Part shown: positions 62,150-64,000 of the stretch, one piece after another | Layout of the letters: the number at the start of each line of letters is the position of its first letter | Numbering within the stretch: the stretch's first letter is position 1 | Source: Tateyamaria sp. syn59 | Lineage (GTDB): Bacteria > Pseudomonadota > Alphaproteobacteria > Rhodobacterales > Rhodobacteraceae | Length of the DNA: 64,000 nt | NCBI RefSeq assembly: GCF_007995245.1 | Contig: NZ_VCBA01000003.1 | Location: 1-64,000, forward strand | Reading direction: 5' to 3' | Made by a program: the position numbers and the translations under genes | Notes under the pieces: generated by a model | Told to the model about the DNA's origin: nothing | The model's database searches: none | The model's input: the letters and a program-made list of their open reading frames with translations, nothing else

Positions 62150-63379
62150 ATGGCAGATACATTGATTTCGGTGGAACTGAGCGAGAGCCCGCACACCAAC
62201 GAAAACGTCCACAACCGCTGGCACCCGGACATTCCGATCAACGTCTGGGTCGAACCGGGGGATGACTTCAGGATTGAAACCTATGACTGGACAGGGGGTC
62301 AGATCAAAAACGACGACGACGCGTCCGATGTGCGCGATGTGGAGTTGGAACAGGTCCATTACCTGTCCGGACCCATCGGTGTGAAGGGTGCGGAACCGGG
62401 CGATCTGCTGGTGGTCGAGATCCTCGACATCGGGGCCAAGGAAGAGATGCTTTGGGGATTCAACGGCTTCTTTTCCAAGCAGAATGGCGGCGGTTTCCTG
62501 ACAGAGCATTTTCCCGAGGCGCAGAAGTCCATCTGGGATTTCGACGGGATGTTCACCAAATCGCGGCATGTGCCCGGCGTTAAATATGCTGGCTTGATCC
62601 ATCCCGGTCTGATCGGCTGTCTGCCGGATCGCAAGATGCTCGACATGTGGAATGCACGCGAAACGGCGTTGTTCAACACCGATCCGGAGCGTGTCCCGCC
62701 TCTGGCTGCGCTGCCCAACACGCAAAGCGCGCATATGGGGGCGATGAAAGGCGATGAACGCGATGCCGCCGCGGCCGAAGCTGCACGCACCGTTCCGCCC
62801 CGGGAACACGGTGGCAACTGCGATATCAAGGACCTGAGCCGTGGGGCGATCTGCTATTTCCCGGTCTATGTTGACGGTGCGGGGCTTTCGATGGGCGATC
62901 TGCACTTCAGCCAGGGTGATGGTGAAATCACGTTCTGTGGTGCCATCGAAATGGCCGGTTGGCTGCACCTCAAAGTGTCATTGGTGAAGGAAGGGATGAG
63001 CAAATACGGGATCAAGAACCCGATCTTCAAACCATCCCCGATCACGCCCAAATACGACGACTATCTGATCTTTGAAGGTATCTCGGTCGATGAGAGCGGT
63101 GAACAGCATTATCTTGATGTGCATATCGCCTATCGCCAGGCCTGCCTCAACGCGATCGAGTATTTGAAGAAGTTCGGCTATTCCGGCGCGCAGGCCTATG
63201 CGATCCTCGGCACCGCTCCGGTGCAGGGGCACATTTCGGGCGTGGTCGATATTCCAAACGCGTGTGCCACGCTTTGGCTGCCGAACGACATCTTTGAATG
63301 GGACATGATGCCCAATGCCGAAGGGCCGACCAAGCATTTGGACGGCAGTGTAGACATCCCCCTGGCTGCAGATTTGTAA
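62150..63379 (+). CDS. fmdA: formamidase
   Basis: Hydrolyses formamide (and to a lesser degree other short amides) to formate and ammonia. At 409 residues it has the FmdA/acetamidase-formamidase family length and segments: HNRWHPDIPINVWVEPGDDF at the N terminus, LSGPIGVKGAEPGDLLVVEI near 80, FPVYVDGAGLSMGDLHFSQGDGE near 240-265 and the C-terminal GHISGVVDIPNACATLWLP. AGGAGG precedes ATG 62150. No urease gene lies in the window, so formamide is the only amide whose hydrolysis is covered here; the formate could feed the dehydrogenase at 19479. Confidence 0.95.
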   Translation: MADTLISVELSESPHTNENVHNRWHPDIPINVWVEPGDDFRIETYDWTGGQIKNDDDASDVRDVELEQVHYLSGPIGVKGAEPGDLLVVEILDIGAKEEMLWGFNGFFSKQNGGGFLTEHFPEAQKSIWDFDGMFTKSRHVPGVKYAGLIHPGLIGCLPDRKMLDMWNARETALFNTDPERVPPLAALPNTQSAHMGAMKGDERDAAAAEAARTVPPREHGGNCDIKDLSRGAICYFPVYVDGAGLSMGDLHFSQGDGEITFCGAIEMAGWLHLKVSLVKEGMSKYGIKNPIFKPSPITPKYDDYLIFEGISVDESGEQHYLDVHIAYRQACLNAIEYLKKFGYSGAQAYAILGTAPVQGHISGVVDIPNACATLWLPNDIFEWDMMPNAEGPTKHLDGSVDIPLAADL

Positions 63380-63439
63380 CCCAAAATGATCGGCGAGGCT
63401 CGCGGGCTTTGCCGGTCGCCAACGTTTCCGGAGTTAAAC

Positions 63440-63769
63440 ATGCCCGTCTATGAATACCGATGCGATGATTGTGGGGTTTTCGAGGCCATGATGCCGATGC
63501 ATGCCTTCGCCAACCCATGCGATTGCCCGGATTGCGGCCAATCAGCGCCCCGTGTTTTGTTCAGCGTCCCGCACATCTCGGGGATGAGTTCCAGCACTCG
63601 ATACGCACACGAAACCAATGAACGCGCGGCCGACAGCCCGAAAAGAAGCAGTCACGGCCCGGGATGCAGTTGCTGTGGCGGTGGGGCGAAGAAGAAAAGC
63701 AAAACGCTGTATCGTCCGGATGGAACAAAGAGCTTTCCAACCAAGCGACCGTGGATGATTTCACACTGA
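63440..63769 (+). CDS. fmdB: FmdB family zinc-ribbon protein
   Basis: This 109-residue protein of the FmdB family has a zinc ribbon at the N terminus (MPVYEYRCDDCG, Cys8/Cys11, then Cys29/Cys32 in CPDCG) and a second Cys cluster near the C terminus (GCSCCGGG). In Methylophilus methylotrophus the fmdB gene lies with fmdA and was proposed to be regulatory. CCGGAG precedes ATG 63440. The 60-base gap after fmdA suggests it is still in the same operon. Confidence 0.88.
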   Translation: MPVYEYRCDDCGVFEAMMPMHAFANPCDCPDCGQSAPRVLFSVPHISGMSSSTRYAHETNERAADSPKRSSHGPGCSCCGGGAKKKSKTLYRPDGTKSFPTKRPWMISH

Positions 63770-63878
63770 GGTGGGCATGTCGTGACTTAAGTGTTTTGCA
63801 AATCTCGCGGTTCGCAATCGTAAGTATTCGTCCACCTTGATCGGACCCAACCCTGGGTATTTTCTGTCACGTCGTAAC

Positions 63879-64000
63879 TCAGCGTGAAGAGGTGACGTAG
63901 AAGCCTGCCCAATAGAACGGTTCCGCATACGGTGTTTCGTCCACCGGCAATGCGCGTAGGAAGGCGACGCGTTCCGCAATCTGCGGTAGCGACGCGCGGG
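63879..64000 (-). CDS. C-terminal fragment of a CHAT-domain-like protein (runs off the window)
   Basis: On the minus strand an open frame enters from the right edge and ends at TGA 63879-63881. Its last 39 residues include LPQIAERVAFLRALPVDE and PYAEPFYWAGFYVTSS. The PYAxPFYWAGF ending is the usual C terminus of CHAT domains, caspase-like cysteine protease folds often linked to repeat proteins. The catalytic residues lie outside the window. It converges with fmdB, 109 bases apart. Confidence 0.65.
   Translation of the reverse strand, partial: RASLPQIAERVAFLRALPVDETPYAEPFYWAGFYVTSSR

Noticed and set aside
63761-63979. 72-residue minus-strand frame at the right edge
   Set aside because: It is out of frame with the CHAT-like C terminus, which has a far more protein-like sequence.

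Overview
The window reads as the chromosome of an alphaproteobacterium of the Rhodobacterales (Roseobacter/Rhodobacter group). The basis is high GC with ATGA-type gene overlaps, an RpoE/ChrR pair next to its usual five-gene cluster, a zinc-free ykgO-type L36, a formate dehydrogenase and GST set typical of the group, and short G/C hairpin repeats of a kind common between Rhodobacteraceae genes. The genus cannot be fixed from the sequence. The first ~900 bases are visibly poorer in GC and hold an orphan gene, so the left edge may be an accessory junction.

Layout. 1-9260: orphan gene; cyanide-insensitive bd-type quinol oxidase (cydAB/cioAB); membrane urate oxidase with a cytochrome c tail (puuD); then mutL, rmuC and an adenylate cyclase, each overlapping the next. 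9268-15291: chrR-rpoE diverging from a five-gene run (FAD amine-oxidase-like protein, DUF1365, MFS, DUF3833, SDR), with matching sigma-E-type promoters facing both ways, as in the singlet-oxygen regulon of Rhodobacter sphaeroides. 15483-19329: DUF3775 protein, then on the minus strand an AbrB-type permease, a histidine phosphatase, a GST and a lysine-forming saccharopine dehydrogenase. 19479-26370: large formate dehydrogenase alpha subunit, M20 amidohydrolase, WGR protein, and a two-component pair.

26557-38037: an acyl-CoA-type ligase, a complete Liv-type ABC transporter (two ATPases, two permeases, binding protein) and a PaaK-like ligase. Three secreted proteins of unknown function are scattered between the transporter genes. 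The set looks like uptake of a carboxylic acid coupled to CoA activation; the substrate is unknown. 38214-44725: ferric-type ABC permease, YHYH protein, secreted protein, YghU-type GST, and a LysR regulator diverging from an SbtA-type bicarbonate permease. 45070-52635: rpmJ, tRNA-Val(GAC), N-formylglutamate amidohydrolase, DinB, NUDIX, pyrF and clpB, the last with a good sigma-32 promoter.

52821-63769 is the most interesting part. A 1114-residue protein fuses an NCS1 (cytosine/purine/hydantoin) permease, an eight-cysteine cluster, a histidine kinase and a receiver. It overlaps a LuxR-type response regulator gene and diverges from urtABCDE-fmdA-fmdB (urea/short-amide ABC transporter, formamidase, zinc-ribbon protein). 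A perfect 8-6-8 palindrome sits between the divergent units. I read this as a permease-derived sensor controlling urea or amide uptake and hydrolysis; the control itself is inference. The right edge cuts a minus-strand gene whose end resembles a CHAT protease domain.
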